Source: Fasciola hepatica (Eukaryota; Platyhelminthes; Trematoda; Plagiorchiida; Fasciolidae). From it: 64,000 bases of DNA. The position numbers and the translations under genes are program-made. Every line of letters starts with the position of its first letter. The stretch's first letter is position 1. Where the stretch lies: NCBI GenBank assembly GCA_948099385.1, contig CANUEZ040000140.1, positions 744,001 through 808,000 on the forward strand, given 5' to 3'. The notes beneath the pieces were generated by a model. The model worked only from the letters and a program-made list of their open reading frames with translations. It did no database searches and was not told the DNA's origin. This document shows positions 1 through 11,449 of the stretch, one piece after another.

Positions 1-194
1 ACGGGCTAGAGTTGCTACCTCTAAAAAAAGCCGTGGCGCTGGGGATGCCACTTTGTATCAAACTCCCAAGACTCTTCATGACAAGTTCCCTCCCACACAT
101 AGCTCATGCTACAGCGTCCCCGGTAGGCGACGCAGCTCGCATTCTCCTCGCGGCCCGGGTGACAAGTATGCCAGATGGAGGCCTAAAGAAGTGA

Positions 195-960
195 AATCAC
201 ACCCAAGTCGCCTGTTGGAATGTGAGAATACTCCTGGACATCAGAAGCCAAACCATCACTGCACGAATGTTACATGACTATTGCATCGAAATCACATGTC
301 CCTCCGAAGTTCGGCTGCCGAATTCTGGCACCCGGTGTATAAAGGTTCCCGGAGTAGATGACAGTTACCACCTCTATCATAGTGGATCCACTGACAGCTC
401 TGGTCTCCATGGCTTCGCGATAGTTGTCAGCAACAAGTCCAACAAAACGCAGCTTTCATGGAACCTCATGTCCCCTCGGATCGCCCTAGCTCGTTTTCAC
501 GCCTCACACTTGAACGTATCGGTTGTTTCGATCTATACCCCAACAGTTGCAGCCGAAGAAGCGGCAAAGGACGAGTTCTACGATAGGCTACAAGAGGTAA
601 TAGACAGCGTCTCGAAACGCGACATTCTCCTGGTAGCGGGAGACTGCAACGCTCGCACTGGTCTCTCCACAAATAGTGGGTAAATATGGTCACGGACAGC
701 AGTGCGGCAACTGTGAACGTCTCATTAACTTTGCAGACTTCAACAGCCAAACTGTCGCCAATACCCGCTTCCAACATCCCAAGGAGCACTTGCTAACGTG
801 GTACTCCAATGACGGTCACATAGCGCATCAGATGGACAACATTCTCGTGCGATCACGCTGGTCATCTTCGATTGAAGATTGTCGGTCCTACCGAGGAGCG
901 GAGACGGGCAACAAGAATGGTACCGATCACACCCCCGTCCGTGCACGCTTCAAGATTCAC
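195..960 (+). pseudogene. LINE A endonuclease domain (frameshifted)
   Basis: Exonuclease-endonuclease-phosphatase fold endonuclease, which nicks target DNA to prime reverse transcription. The first frame (from about 195) shows the entry motif CWNVRILLD, the SEVRLPNSG glutamate region, IYTP and AGDCNART (usual form GDFNAR). After a frame change near 680 a second frame continues with LLTWYSNDG, QMDNILV and the catalytic-type DHTPVRARF near 930-955. All main motifs are present in order, but no single frame covers the domain, so it is inactive as it stands. The 1-195 sequence upstream is probably the element's 5' part. Confidence 0.82.
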
Positions 961-1589
961 CTAGCCAATCGCCGCAAAAACTGTGCTTCGAAGCTGATTA
1001 ACACAGCAGCTTTAGGGTCACCGAGAAAGAGCCAAGCGGTCTCAGACCCTATTGCCTTCCGCCTAGCCACCACGTTCATAGGTGAACGGGAAGTACACGG
1101 GGAAGATCAGTGGACTTCACTTAAGGCATAGGCCCAACAATCCGCTTTAGACGAACTGGGACTTTCGCAACGACGGCAGAAAGACTGGATCTCAGGGGCT
1201 ACTCTCCAGTTAGCCGAAAAGGCCAGAGAAGCCCGCCCAAATGGTCACCCAGACTTTCATGATATCCGACGATAAGCCACCCGCTCGGCCAGAAGCGACC
1301 GCAACAACTACTGGACCGAAATCACGGAAACCATGGAGATTGCGGTCAACAGCAGGGACTTCTCAATGCTTTTCCATCTAATCGGCACTGCATCCGATAA
1401 GCGACAGTCGACAGAGCCCCTCCTTCGCGATGCTGCCGGGGTGCCCACTACCGAACAGGCCAAAAAGATGCAGAGATGGATCAAACACTTCGAATGTCTA
1501 TTGAACCGTCCCCTGGCAAGCTCTGCTTACCAAATCCCAGCAATCCAGAGCGACGGCTATGACGTTAATAACAACCACCAAGCCGAGAC

Positions 1590-2490
1590 GAAATCACAGA
1601 CGTAATACTCAAGCTGAAGAACCGGAAATCCCCTGGAGAAGATGGCATCGAACAGAAGGTATATAAATCATGTCTTTCAACACTACTCAAGCCACTGCAC
1701 ACCCTGTTTTGTTCAATTTGGGAAAAAGAACAATTTCCAGTGTACCGGGGGACCTCAGTTCTACTTCCTCTTCCAAAGAAAAGCGACAGGACCGTGTGCG
1801 AAAACTACCGTGGCATCAGTTTAATCGACGTGGCCGCCAAAATATTCTCCACGCTTTTGTTGAACCGCTTCTCAGCGGTGCGGGACGCGCGCACATGCCC
1901 CAATCAAAGAGGCTTCCGCCGTGACAGAGGGTGCTTGGACCAAATACTCACCCTAGGCCGAGTATTTGAACATCGGTGCAAGTTTCAGCAATCGACTGCA
2001 GCTTGTTTTATTGATTTTCGGGCTGCCTTTGACTTAGCTGACAAAGAATCGTTTCGGGCTACACTACAAGCGGATGGAATGCCCCAGAAGCTTCTCAGTC
2101 TCATGAGGTCGTACTACACAAATACGCTAGCAAGAAAACGTATCTACGGAGAGGAGTCCAGCAAGTTCTCCCTCAATTCCGGTGTTAGACAAAGCTGTCC
2201 CCCATCTCCAGTGCTGTTCAACTACGCCATCGACTGGATAATGTGTCAGGCGCTCACCGATTACCCTGGTATTCAGCTGGACACTGATGTTTTCCTCGCC
2301 GATCGAGAATTCGCAGATGATATTGTCATTCTTGGAGATAGCTCCATTGCCTTACAGCTCGTTCTTAGTCGCGTAGAATCTTTCGCGAAATCAATACGTC
2401 GAAGACCAAGATGCTTCAGACATGCACTAGACAATTCACTCTCCCGATATACTTGAACGGCGAACAAACTGAACACGTTCGGCGTTCAAA
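1590..2490 (+). pseudogene. LINE A reverse transcriptase
   Basis: Non-LTR reverse transcriptase. The RT lead-in (RKSPGEDGI) lies in one frame near 1625-1660. The main block from about 1740 is open to 2456 and carries VCENYRGISLI, the finger region, FIDFRAAFDLADK (motif A), GVRQSCPPSPVLFNYAIDW (motif B) and REFADDIVILGD (motif C). The catalytic aspartates of motif C remain, while the glycine of the usual RQGCPLSP is changed to S. A frame change follows near 2400-2460, where EHVRR and FKYL, normally in one frame, are split. The neighbour at 2516 is not LINE sequence. Confidence 0.85.
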
Positions 2491-2515
2491 TATCTGAACC
2501 AAATCCATTTCAAAG

Positions 2516-2810
2516 TGGCAGCCGACAGTGTGACCAATCACACGGCTGAGACGATCGAGGATCCAGTCAGTGACTGTGTTGATGACAGTGATCCACCTAT
2601 GCCGTCAACCGAAGAGACAGCTACAGCGGCGAAGCCAGAGCCACCAGCTCCAATTCGAAGATCAGTGCAAAAGGTGAGCCAAATTGACGAGGAGCTGTTG
2701 AGGGATGAATGTTGTGGTGATTCAGCAGGCATCACACGTGATGCCACAAGATACAGCTTCGTAGCTTCACACGCTAATGAACTTCAATCAATCAGTATCG
2801 CTGATGACAG
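2516..2810 (+). CDS. Candidate internal exon of an unidentified gene
   Basis: An open frame without stops runs from a possible splice acceptor (ccatttcaaag, AG at 2514-2515) to a good donor (gacag|gtagag, GT at 2811). It encodes about 98 residues rich in Asp, Glu, Pro, Ser and Thr, with a Pro-rich centre (AAKPEPPAPIRRSV) and a tail SIADDR. No domain is recognised and it does not resemble the transposon frames around it. It begins 20-25 bases after truncated LINE A, which would then lie in the upstream intron. It could also be a chance open frame; only the clean frame plus both splice consensus sites argue for an exon. Confidence 0.35.
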
Positions 2811-3152
2811 GTAGAGCAAAAGATCGCTGTGATTGGTTAACTGGTCATGCACCAATGATTTTCTTCGATTTATCTTATTTATACAAATCGCTCCTGTAAT
2901 GCAATCAAAGTGCCGTTTTGCTGCTTTAGCGTTCTTGGTATTTTGGTTTGTGTAACGGTGGGGTGAACTGATTTTAATAGGTCCCATTAGTTCGGGTGTT
3001 GCGAATACTACACGTACATTCACCCACCCAGCTTGATAATACATTACTGCTCCAACAAAGAAAGTTCGAACCAATGCACCCGAGCCATGAAAGCCAAGTC
3101 CGACGGCATCACTCAAGCCTGTCTCACACCATGGTAAAGCCAAAACCCGTCA

Positions 3153-3225
<73 letters not shown>

Positions 3226-3315
3226 GGTAATTTTCAGGCAGTCAGCACCGGTGCCCTTCATTATGGATATCGATGCAAATTCATTGTAGATTGTAATGTA
3301 CTGTGCAGTCAATTT
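2811..3315. other. Unassigned spacer with a (TA)n array
   Basis: If the exon at 2516-2810 is real, this is intron. Open frames exist on both strands but none shows a recognisable domain. The (TA)n array at 3157-3220 is the only clear structure. Confidence 0.5.
3157..3220. repeat. (TA)n microsatellite
   Basis: Uninterrupted alternating TA of about 64 bases. It is one of four such arrays in the window (also 29755, 56466 and 61561). Confidence 0.98.
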
Positions 3316-3839
3316 CAAAACAATCTAAGATCATAGTAACAAACAAAAATACGTGGAGCAGCATGCTCACACGAATAGACAGAAAAAGCCTGTACTAAAG
3401 AAATAAAAATTAAACAAGTAGTATGAAAAGAAACGAATTCAAAATCGTCCACAGTCCCCTTTGTAGGAATATGGGTACCAAAGTTCCAATGTCACCAAAA
3501 TCTTCAGTTCGGTTCAGCTTCTAGGATTTGAAAACAGTTTGCCAAATCAATTGAGATGGTGTCCGGGTGAGAGGTGGACGTTGTTGTGAAAGCTCCTAAG
3601 AAGTTTATTGACCTCAGTTAGATCACTGGCTGAATTAATTCCAAGACACTCTAAATCAGAAAGCGAAGTTGCGCCAGGACGAGTGACTTATTGAGAGCTA
3701 TTCTGTGTTAAGCGGTATTGTGTGTGTGTTCGAGATCGTGTGTTGAACGTGTGCATTGAAATGTCAGTTCAACAAAGGAGTGCTGCACCACGGGACGTTG
3801 TAAACATGGAAAAAGTGGTAAATTTACAGGTCACTACAG
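3316..3839 (+). repeat. Repeat R1, copy 1 (524 bp, contains an ATG-led short ORF)
   Basis: Near-identical to 25301-25826; differences seen by eye are single substitutions and one extra GT. Both copies start at CAAAACAATCTAAG and diverge directly after CACTACAG. The 3' part carries a frame starting MSVQQRSAAPRDVV and running to QVTT at the boundary. This arrangement, untranslated leader then an initiating ORF, would suit the 5' end of a retroelement. Gypsy pol remnants lie 1.5 kb downstream on the same strand, so R1 may be a leader and gag start, but no LTR ends (TG...CA) or primer-binding site were identified. Confidence 0.8.
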
Positions 3840-5339
3840 GAGACAGGGAACTGTATATCCAGCATCTCCGAGGATTTGTTCAATACGAACACAACCTCGG
3901 ACATGCAATAAATGGACTGGTGTACTCATTCACGGGGTAACTGGTCATCGCCTGAAGCTGCCGGATGAAACGACGTTAGTGGTAGAGTCCAAACAGCAAT
4001 CTTTCGTCCCAGCCCATTTCCCGATTTCGACTGACAAATAATTTATCCTCCTGTTTAATGCATTACATGCCATGGATCCATCGCTCACACTTCACCCAGC
4101 TTCAGCTGCTCCCTTAGATCACATGACTCTTCAATAACTGGTGCTGCAATGCTTCGACTGTAGTTTCGCGATAGTAGTGAATTCGGGGGAGTTGGAAGTC
4201 TACTCTGACGTTGTGTTCCTCAAAATAAGATTCGTGTCTTATAGTGACAATGTTCATGTCCAAAAAAAATGCATTCGATTGATGGAAGAACATGAACTGA
4301 TAAAAGTTTCCTAGTTCTCTTAAGTTTAGTCTCGTATTCCTCTTGTTATGCACCAGAAATGATCTACTTATATGAGTCTTTCTTATCGACCATTGATTAA
4401 TTTGCAGCTGCGAACTGGTTGTGTGTTGTGAGCATTTTTCACATAGTGCTGCTAGTTTCCCTATGGCAAAGCAATGTTCGCACCTTAATTCTGATCTACC
4501 CTCTCCCTCATCTCTTGGTCCTACCAAATAACTTAGCACATTCGAACTGTATAATTCATGCATGTCAGACATTTGAAAATCTAAAATCCATTGAGGCCCG
4601 ACTTGGTTCCATGTTCCGGTGGAAGCGTAGCGAACTCCGGAGCCTGATTATTCGGCCAGCACAAGGGAAATTCTACACTTATAGTCAACGCGAGGGTTCT
4701 GAAAACATTGAGGAAACTGGAGCTTCATGGTGTGGTTACTTAATTTAATTCGTCTTCTATGTCAACTACGATAGTAATTGCAATGAAAAGCGATGAAGGA
4801 AAACACCACGAATTTGTAGCGATAGCAGACTGACTATGAATCTACAACTACAGCTTTGTGCGGCAACTACTATGGAACTAGATTTTACGGAATCCATACT
4901 CAGCTGTTCAAGTTTTTCGAAGACTGACCTATCTGAATATCAGGGTGTTGTGTGAACCCCCCTGAAACCAAGTTACTAATTGTTGCGAACATTTCAAGCC
5001 GAGCCAATCATTCTACACACCTCCACCCAGTGAACATTGGAAAACTGGGCCGACGAGACTGGGAAGAAAACATTCATTCAACCGTGCCCGTCAACGCAAT
5101 AATCCCATTTGACGAACACGTCCGAGTTCTCTCCATTTTCGCTTTAAGCAGCATATCACCCTATTACCCGAATACACAGGCTTTTGGAGTGTTGTTCCAT
5201 CGTCTTCTGTTTTTTCCTGCGGACTCGAGCAGTCAGAGTTACGAGCAGAAGTGGAGTGTATAAGAGCTCATGGAAGACAGCGAGTGCATAGACGATTATA
5301 GAAATCAAGATGCAGAACTCTACTTCCCTAATCAAGACC
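3840..5339 (+). other. Unassigned region between R1 and gypsy pol (possible decayed gag/protease)
   Basis: In a complete Ty3/gypsy element the gag, protease and first part of RT would sit here. Several medium open frames occur on both strands (for example 4114-4572 minus and 4419-4748 plus). A loosely cysteine/histidine-rich patch lies near 4420-4490 on the plus strand. No gag, zinc-knuckle or DTG/DSG protease motif can be defended. It is best treated as decayed element sequence of unknown identity. Confidence 0.3.
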
Positions 5340-5720
5340 ACTTACCACCATCAACATCGCGTTGCACGTGTTTCAATACTATTCTCTCTCTACCTTTTGA
5401 TTTGCACGTTTCACCATGAGTTTTTCAAGATGCCTTTTAAAATTCAATTCGTGGTTTGATCGGACCAATGGGGTATGAGGATAACGTGATCGTCCCTGGG
5501 GAATCAAAGGAGGAAAACGATCATCGTTTGAAGCAGATCCTGGAGAGATTTGTTGTCAGAGGGTGGGAATTCTTTAATTTCATAGTAAAAGCTAATGGTT
5601 ACCAACCGGATCCCAGTCGCGTCAGACCATAGCCGAATTCGACTCGCCGAGGAATGAAGCACATTTGAGACCTATAGCTGGTCGCTAACAGTAATACTCC
5701 AAATTCATAACGAACTTCGT
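5340..5720 (+). pseudogene. Gypsy-1 reverse transcriptase, C-terminal half
   Basis: The plus-strand frame reads LPFDLHVSP and VFQDAF, then GYEDNVIVPGESKEENDHRL near 5467-5530, which is the gypsy RT polymerase box and following helix (usual form YLDDVIV.G.SKEEHD.RL). The second catalytic Asp is replaced by Asn. It continues through PDPSRVRP near 5610 to a remnant of the LR...YYSKFI.NF connector near 5665-5725. Stops interrupt the connector. The N-terminal half of the RT is not recognisable. Confidence 0.75.
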
Positions 5721-5849
5721 AACGAGGTCGCAGCCGTTGCTCCTGCCCCAATCATCCGACGTTTAGCAATGAACTGAGATATAACGGAGAATTTTAGGGC
5801 CATTGTCAGTAGCGTCACCGAACGTCCAACATCAGCTCCATTAGCATCG

Positions 5850-6220
5850 CCCAAACAAACGATGCTCATGACGGCCATATTCGAAGATGGAGTCTGTATA
5901 GTGCTTGAACAAGATGAGCACCCTATTGCCTCCCGTTACCGACTCCTTGTTGCTGTTGAGAGGGGATATTCACAGAATTTTAAAGAAGAAATGAGCATGT
6001 CCTGGATGGTTTGTCGTTCACATAAGTACTTGTTTAGATCAAAATTTGCGATTGTTATAAAGTACAAAGACTTACAACTTCTAATCAATACGAATGAGTC
6101 TGTAGTCAAGTCCACAGTCGTCATGATGGGAAGTGTTTTTGGCGGATATAATCATGGAGTTTTACGTCGGTCCAGCAAATCATCCTCGTTTGCTGATTTC
6201 CAGTCAATCTACTCGTGATT
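5850..6220 (+). pseudogene. Gypsy-1 RNase H domain
   Basis: An open frame of about 118 residues shows GVCIVLEQDEHPIASRYRLL, then ERGYSQNFKEE and HKYLFRSKFAIVI, the characteristic order of the Ty3/gypsy RNase H that removes the RNA strand during reverse transcription. The expected TDAS start reads as a diverged MTAIFEDG, and the usual TDH before KAL reads IKYKDL, so catalytic acidic residues appear lost. Frame and order match the RT remnant just upstream. Confidence 0.8.
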
Positions 6221-6689
6221 TGTCGTGGCTGAGCAGTGTAATTTCTGTTATATTTGCATCTTATTAAAGCAAAGTATGAACAGAATCCGTCTATTAGCGC
6301 ATAGGTAAGCAAGCCATTCGTCTGAGGATAAATGCGTGCAGTAGGTGCGATCCAGTGCACTCACACCGAGCGGCTCAGCGGCAAAGAATCACTCGACATT
6401 GAGGTCTTATTGGTTGGAGCAAACTGTCCGTGGTATTGTCAAGCTCACAGTGTTGTGCGTACGCGCTTACGTGTGTGTGATGGAAGTCGGTATCTCCTGA
6501 ATAGTATAGTCAACACGCATTTAGTAGTTCGGGCCACTCAAAAAATCTATTTTAACCGCCACTGCTGTATCGAGGGGAGGGGGGGGGGGGCAAAAAAAGA
6601 TACTAGAATATAATACACGTTAGTGATCATTACTGTCTAGAAAAGGTGGCAACGGAAAGTGAAACGAAAGTATCGAACAGCATTTCGTG

Positions 6690-6880
6690 CACCGAGATGA
6701 GTTCTGCCTGCAACCTTACAGAGAGCTGCTCCTTGGTTACCTGTTAGTTATACCTGCTCCTTTACTCAGAGCTATTCTGGAAGAATGGAACAAGGGTTAT
6801 TTTGGCATGAAGTAGATGCATTTTTTTACTCGTCAAATGTGTTGGTGGTCTGAATTAGGTACGGACATTGGCTCAGTCGG
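6690..6880 (+). pseudogene. Integrase zinc-binding segment, first copy
   Basis: One frame reads LVIPAPLLRAILEEWNKGYF followed, across a stop, by the CWWSELGTDI remnant. This matches the H2C2 zinc-binding lead-in of gypsy integrases (LVIP..LR..VL..LH.GH.G...MK......WWP.LD.DI). The histidines are lost (NKGYF for H.GH). A diverged second version follows at about 7150-7300. Confidence 0.6.
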
Positions 6881-7029
6881 AACAATAACTGCGGGAACGT
6901 TACAATCCGGTCAAATTCCAGTTATCCCTACTGAAACAGCTGTCAGTAGCGAAAATTTAGATCATCACCGTGATTTAAAGGAATAAATGGAGCGTATCCG
7001 TGATCGAGTGATTAAGAACCACAACTGTT

Positions 7030-7330
7030 GGCAAATTTGGCTACCACGAATACCGTACAAATGAACAAACAAATGTGCCGAGATGCCCACAATCCACCTT
7101 AGAAGAGAAGGCGGAAAAATGGACTGAGCGCGTCTATGCAGATCAAGGGATGTGCCGTGGTGACCCGTTAGTAATACCTCCTGCTTTGAGTAAAGTGGTT
7201 CTGGAAGAATGAAATAAGGGTCACTTGAGCATGGAGCAGATGATGCCTTCTACACCGTAGATGTGTTTTCGGCCCGAATTAGATAAGTACATCTATACGA
7301 TAGACAAGAATTGCTTCACGTTCTTGCAGA
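7030..7330 (+). pseudogene. Integrase zinc-binding segment, second copy
   Basis: It reads RGDPLVIPPALSKVVLEE, a stop, then NKGHLSMEQM and CFRPELDKYI. This is the same H2C2 lead-in as at 6690-6880 but clearly diverged from it. The cysteine pair region follows near 7310-7330 (NCFTFLQKA). Two copies about 450 bp apart in the same orientation suggest an internal duplication or remnants of two related elements. Confidence 0.65.
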
Positions 7331-7419
7331 AAGCCATTTCGAAACCAAATAATCAGTGGCCCCGTGGCCTGACAGCTACATGTCATAGCAATATTCACAT
7401 TCCGATTTATGAGGTTCGG

Positions 7420-8060
7420 TCCTGAGCAAACATCATGCCCTGGTATTGACTCGCTCCTATTCAAGATGGGCCGTGTTATTTCTCACGTGTACGCCAACGA
7501 CATCTTCTCTGATCCAGGCTTTGAGAGTGCTGTGAAGGTATTCCGTAAGTACTTGTCTCTGATAAAGGTCCCAAATTCTGTGCATTCGAGTTGAAGTTTT
7601 GGTTAGACAGAGTTAGTTGTTGACTTATTCAAACGGCACTTCGGCATCCACTTTCTAATGGTGCTGGGAAAAGCCTAGTAAGTTCCTTAAAGTGTGCTCG
7701 ACTCAGGAAATTCAGAATCCTTGCCAGAATTGAAGACGTTCCTGGTAAATTTTCTATTACAAAATCGGAAAGCCATGCATCCGACGACGAAGGCAACTTC
7801 AGCCAGTTCAGAAGTCCCAGATAGCCTTTGCGATATCTAGATTCCAGTTATGTTGTATACTTCCGAGGGGAAGAACTTCCGTATCTCATGGGATCATTGC
7901 TAGAAAACGTGATTAATCAATGGCCGAGATCACGAACCTTAAATGTGTATCCTTTCTGTGACGACACTCTAGCTAAATTCAATTCAGAGCGGTACCCGAA
8001 AGCACCGCGGACACCGAGACCGAGAGTGATGATTGTCCCACTTCGCTCACGAATCCAATG
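7420..8060 (+). pseudogene. Gypsy-1 integrase core and C-terminal tail
   Basis: Across frame changes, the region around 7555-7640 reads DKGPKFCAFELKFWLDRV (equivalent of the SDNG.QF active-site block), followed by LRHPLSNGAGKSLV near 7640-7680, the equivalent of the HP.SNG.AEN.V block with the catalytic Glu replaced. The tail (7828-8060) is open and contains VVYFRGEELPYLMGS and TLAKFNSER. The DDE triad is not intact. The tail identity rests on position more than on sequence. Confidence 0.65.
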
Positions 8061-11000
8061 AATTACATGAAGCCAGACCTCGTAACTCAGTTAGTTCAGA
8101 TAAGGCGACATTGCCTTATAGTTGATCATTACATTACCTACTAATAGTATTATACGCCGGTTTGTATACAAACGAGGTTACATCAAGTGATGATGACAGA
8201 ATACACACTTCCTATTCTTGTCTTGTCGGTTCTTGATGCGCGTAGTTCGGGTACTGGTTGACCGGTTAGATTCAGTTTCTACAGTCACGTACCACGGCAT
8301 CACGAGGAAAGTCTAGTGTTTGCTGTCTCATAGTCTAATAAGACAACTGGTGGGTTTGAACAAACCTCAAGTGCTATCGAGAACAACGTGAGGGAATGCG
8401 TTACACCCGTAACTGTGTGACACCTCCAATTTTGCCTGAAGATGCCAATCCTGCTGCGTTCCCTTCTTCTGGGTGTTGTCAGTCTACCCTGTCCTGGGTT
8501 CCGTATACCGACAAGAAGTAGATCCTTGTACAACAGTCATAAATCAAATGACCAAAAAAATGCACTCATTTGCATGTGTAAATGACGCGCAGTCCGATCG
8601 GTGCTGACAAAGTAGTCTGTCAAGCTAAAATGAAAGGTCATATGTCTCGGTCAGCGTTGATGAAGCTTCGGTTATCGGTGGATTACTATCCGTACAAAAG
8701 AGTGGTTGGTGTGTGTGTGTGTGTGTGTGTGTGTGTGGTTAGGGAAAATAAGAAGAGGCTGGGGTAGCGGAGGAAATAATTGATGCCCTAGCCCATTTTG
8801 CAAATATAAAAAGTGCATTCGAGAAGGTCGCCTTTCATAAGTGTTCCTCTGTTAGAGATTGTCATATATTTGTACGAACACGAAACGAGGATTACCACGG
8901 ACATTTGGGACAGTCATAGCCAGCATGAAAGAACTGCTTCAGAGATGCATCGTGAATCACAATAATCTCATTCGCACATCAGAAGTATCTGTAGATGTTC
9001 CTCTACGAATTTTCATTACGGAATCAAAACTCAGGTTCGTTGACAATTCTTCGTGGGTTTGTTCCCACTGAAATCGAAAACGGCGAAACCGCGGTCGCTA
9101 ATTTAAATATCGGAATTCAGTAGTATGTGAGCGCACGGTGTGCACAAGTGTGGGGACGAGCAGGCAGTGAGTACCGGATGCACACACCTGATGGACGGTA
9201 ATAACAGCAAAACCAATCCCATGCTTCCGAGAATCTTTGTTCCCCCATCTATGTAATAATGACTTTCAATGCACCTTCACTGTTCAGATCACTGTTTGTG
9301 GTGGAACATAAAAGTGAGTGAAGGCGGCGCCATTAATATGCCATTGGTTCAAAAGCTCACCACCTTATTTGGTACCAAACAGGAAGACAGAAAATTCCTC
9401 CGGGTCACTTACACCAAGCCCTGTATTGCAAGTGCGTAAACGGTAAATTTACAGTAACTAGGACGAGGATGTCACTAGTTTACGACGCAATTCGTAGTAG
9501 AGAACCAGTTCCACGTTCTAGAAGCCAGCGTAACAAGGTACGACCACGGGGCTTCCATGCGACAATATTTTAAAAGCCCAAGTGGACGAAGCAGCATGCT
9601 CGTTGTCACAGCTTTATCGCGCTAAAAGATAAGAGGAATGCTTTTGCCACCCGCATCTCGAAAGTATCTTCGAACGATCAGAGCATCCAGGAAATAGAGT
9701 TTATCAAACTTATTTACGAACAACGTATAGCCGAAACTGTTCTTTCAGAGGGGTATATTGGTGAAATTCGGCAAAGCTTCGGTAAGAACAGTGGGACAAA
9801 AAGATGTATTCATACAGTCGCCTTTCAAACGGGGATGCTACGCGCGGACTTCTGACTAAGCGCCTAGAAAGGGCAACTACCCGTACTTTCCCCGTGGCCT
9901 GTCTACATGTGTCTACCAGTCGGTCAACCATTACCCTAAATCTGGAGAATTATATCCCTGCCCTGACTTAGTATGTGGCTCCATCCGTTTTTGTTAGTTT
10001 ATGTTTGACAAGCTACAAGGTTCGAAGGACAAAACAGATTTCTCAACGGATCTCATCAGACTGGCAGTGTGGTGGAGACGAGAAGACCACATTCAGTGCT
10101 GTTACTGTTCATCTAGCCGATGCAAGACCTATTGTCAATGAAGAGTTCAGGGGGCAAACATGTCAAATTACGTTAAATAATAATTAATGGTAACTGTTGA
10201 ATGTTTCACAGTTCGAAGATTCCTCTTCAAACGTGATTTATCAAATCAATCTAGGTACTGTGGCTCAACACGAAAGTCCTATCCGTAAACGGAGCGAAGC
10301 TGAATCCTTGTATGTTACAGGAAGTGGTAAGACCCACTGATAGTTGAGTTGGCCCGGATCCACAATGTTCCCTAAGTGTTTCATTTCTCAAATTGCAAAA
10401 CCGGTCAGTTTAAGTAATATGAAAGACAAATAGATTATGAATTCTTTTATCCTTTATTGGTAATGTACTGATAATTATCTATACCTGGAATGGAAACTAT
10501 TAATGCTCCAGATCATATATTAGAGTAATCCGACAGTAAGTCGCTCCGACCACGGATCACAGTCAGGAGTATTCAGCGAAGTCTGCATGTCAGCAGTAGC
10601 ATTCAGTTATGAGCAACTCAAACACGACAGAAATAGCCAATCATAATTTGCCTCTTCTTTTTAATCTTTCATTCTTTTACTTGATTCCGTTTTACTATAT
10701 AACAGTAGTACAGTATTTCAGGAAGGGGAGTCGCGGCCAGTTTGCGGCTACCGATTGGAAAGGTGCGTATGTGCGTTGTAGTCGGTTGGTGAACTCAACG
10801 GACAGTAAGTCAGCACAGATGGGCTCACCTATTGGGATTGTGAAATGCGAGCCGTGACACACCCAGACCCTTTAATCCTATCACACTTAGCTTTCAACTC
10901 ATGATTGGTCAACCGGAAGTACTGTGTCTACCAATGAGTTTCCATGGAGGCCATAGCTTCGTTCCGTTAAGGACACTGTCGAGACCATTGAAGGAATCGA

Positions 11001-11449
11001 TCTCTGCGCTGGTGACGAATTGGTAACACGCACTGTTCTCAGTACTCGTAGTAATAAATCGAAAAGAAATTTCTTCTCATTAAAAGCTTTATCCTGAACA
11101 CTCGAACTGATAGAAGGTATCGAAATCACTCCAACCCAGAACTATGCAAACCGAAGTAGCAAGAAGGACAAGGCTGCGGAACAGCACTTTAAATCTATTG
11201 CAGAAACGGTCTGCAAAAATATGTTGCATGAAAGGAAATATCACAGATCAACCAGTCACAGTGGGCTTTTGTGGTACCTACCTTCGGCGATCTTGTTTGG
11301 CTAGATCTCCTCTACGTACGTGGCCACGAAGTTGTCTCGGGCCGTGTTCCGTGTGAGGCCTGTTGAATTACAACGTAACGTTCCATGTCAGTGGCAGGTG
11401 GTTGCATTTGTACGTCGAGTTTTTTATTATCACGAAGGCAACCACTGAG
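8061..11449. other. Unassigned 3.4-kb stretch
   Basis: No domain is recognised on either strand. Short coding-like frames are seen around 9640-9860 (contains FIKLIYEQRIAETVL), 10975-11100 (KDTVETIEGIDLCAGDELV) and 11110-11290, each without start, splice context or known family. The (GT)n tract at 8709-8737 is the only simple repeat. No 3' LTR for gypsy-1 was found. Confidence 0.5.
8709..8737. repeat. (GT)n microsatellite
   Basis: About 14 uninterrupted GT units. Confidence 0.97.

Larger units (their letters stand above)
100..2495 (+). mobile_element. LINE A: RTE/SR2-like non-LTR retrotransposon, 3' truncated
   Basis: A degenerate single-ORF LINE. The order is an AP-like endonuclease (about 195-960), a linker, then reverse transcriptase (about 1590-2490). 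The typical RTE-type strings NYRGISL and GFRRDRGCLDQI are visible, and the polymerase box reads FADD. The reading frame shifts near 680, 1605 and 1740. The element stops just after the FKYL motif that normally follows the RT, so the 3' thumb/C-terminal part and 3' tail are missing. The clade (RTE versus a relative) is inferred from motif style. Confidence 0.85.
5340..8060 (+). mobile_element. Gypsy-1: decayed Ty3/gypsy pol region
   Basis: RT, RNase H, integrase zinc finger and integrase core fragments follow in the order typical of Ty3/gypsy, all on the plus strand but spread over several frames with many stops. No flanking long terminal repeats were found. Repeat R1 upstream may belong to it. 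The integrase zinc-binding segment occurs twice (about 6690-6880 and 7030-7330), so this may be a composite of two related elements. Confidence 0.75.

Noticed and set aside
3124..3318. Ile/Tyr-repeat 'membrane protein' open frames over (TA)n arrays (also near 29.8 and 61.6 kb)
   Set aside because: Translation of a TA microsatellite gives alternating Ile-Tyr in any frame; this is a repeat artefact.
4114..4572. 152-codon minus-strand frame with a Cys/His cluster
   Set aside because: It lies antisense in the expected gag region of gypsy-1. The CEHC...CEKCSQH cluster does not fit a known zinc-finger spacing convincingly.
6582..6590. Poly-G run as a G-quadruplex or regulatory element
   Set aside because: A single homopolymeric run without spaced G-tracts and without a gene to regulate.
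8061..8580. 3' LTR of gypsy-1
   Set aside because: No sequence matching R1 or any upstream segment was found here, and no TG...CA ends.
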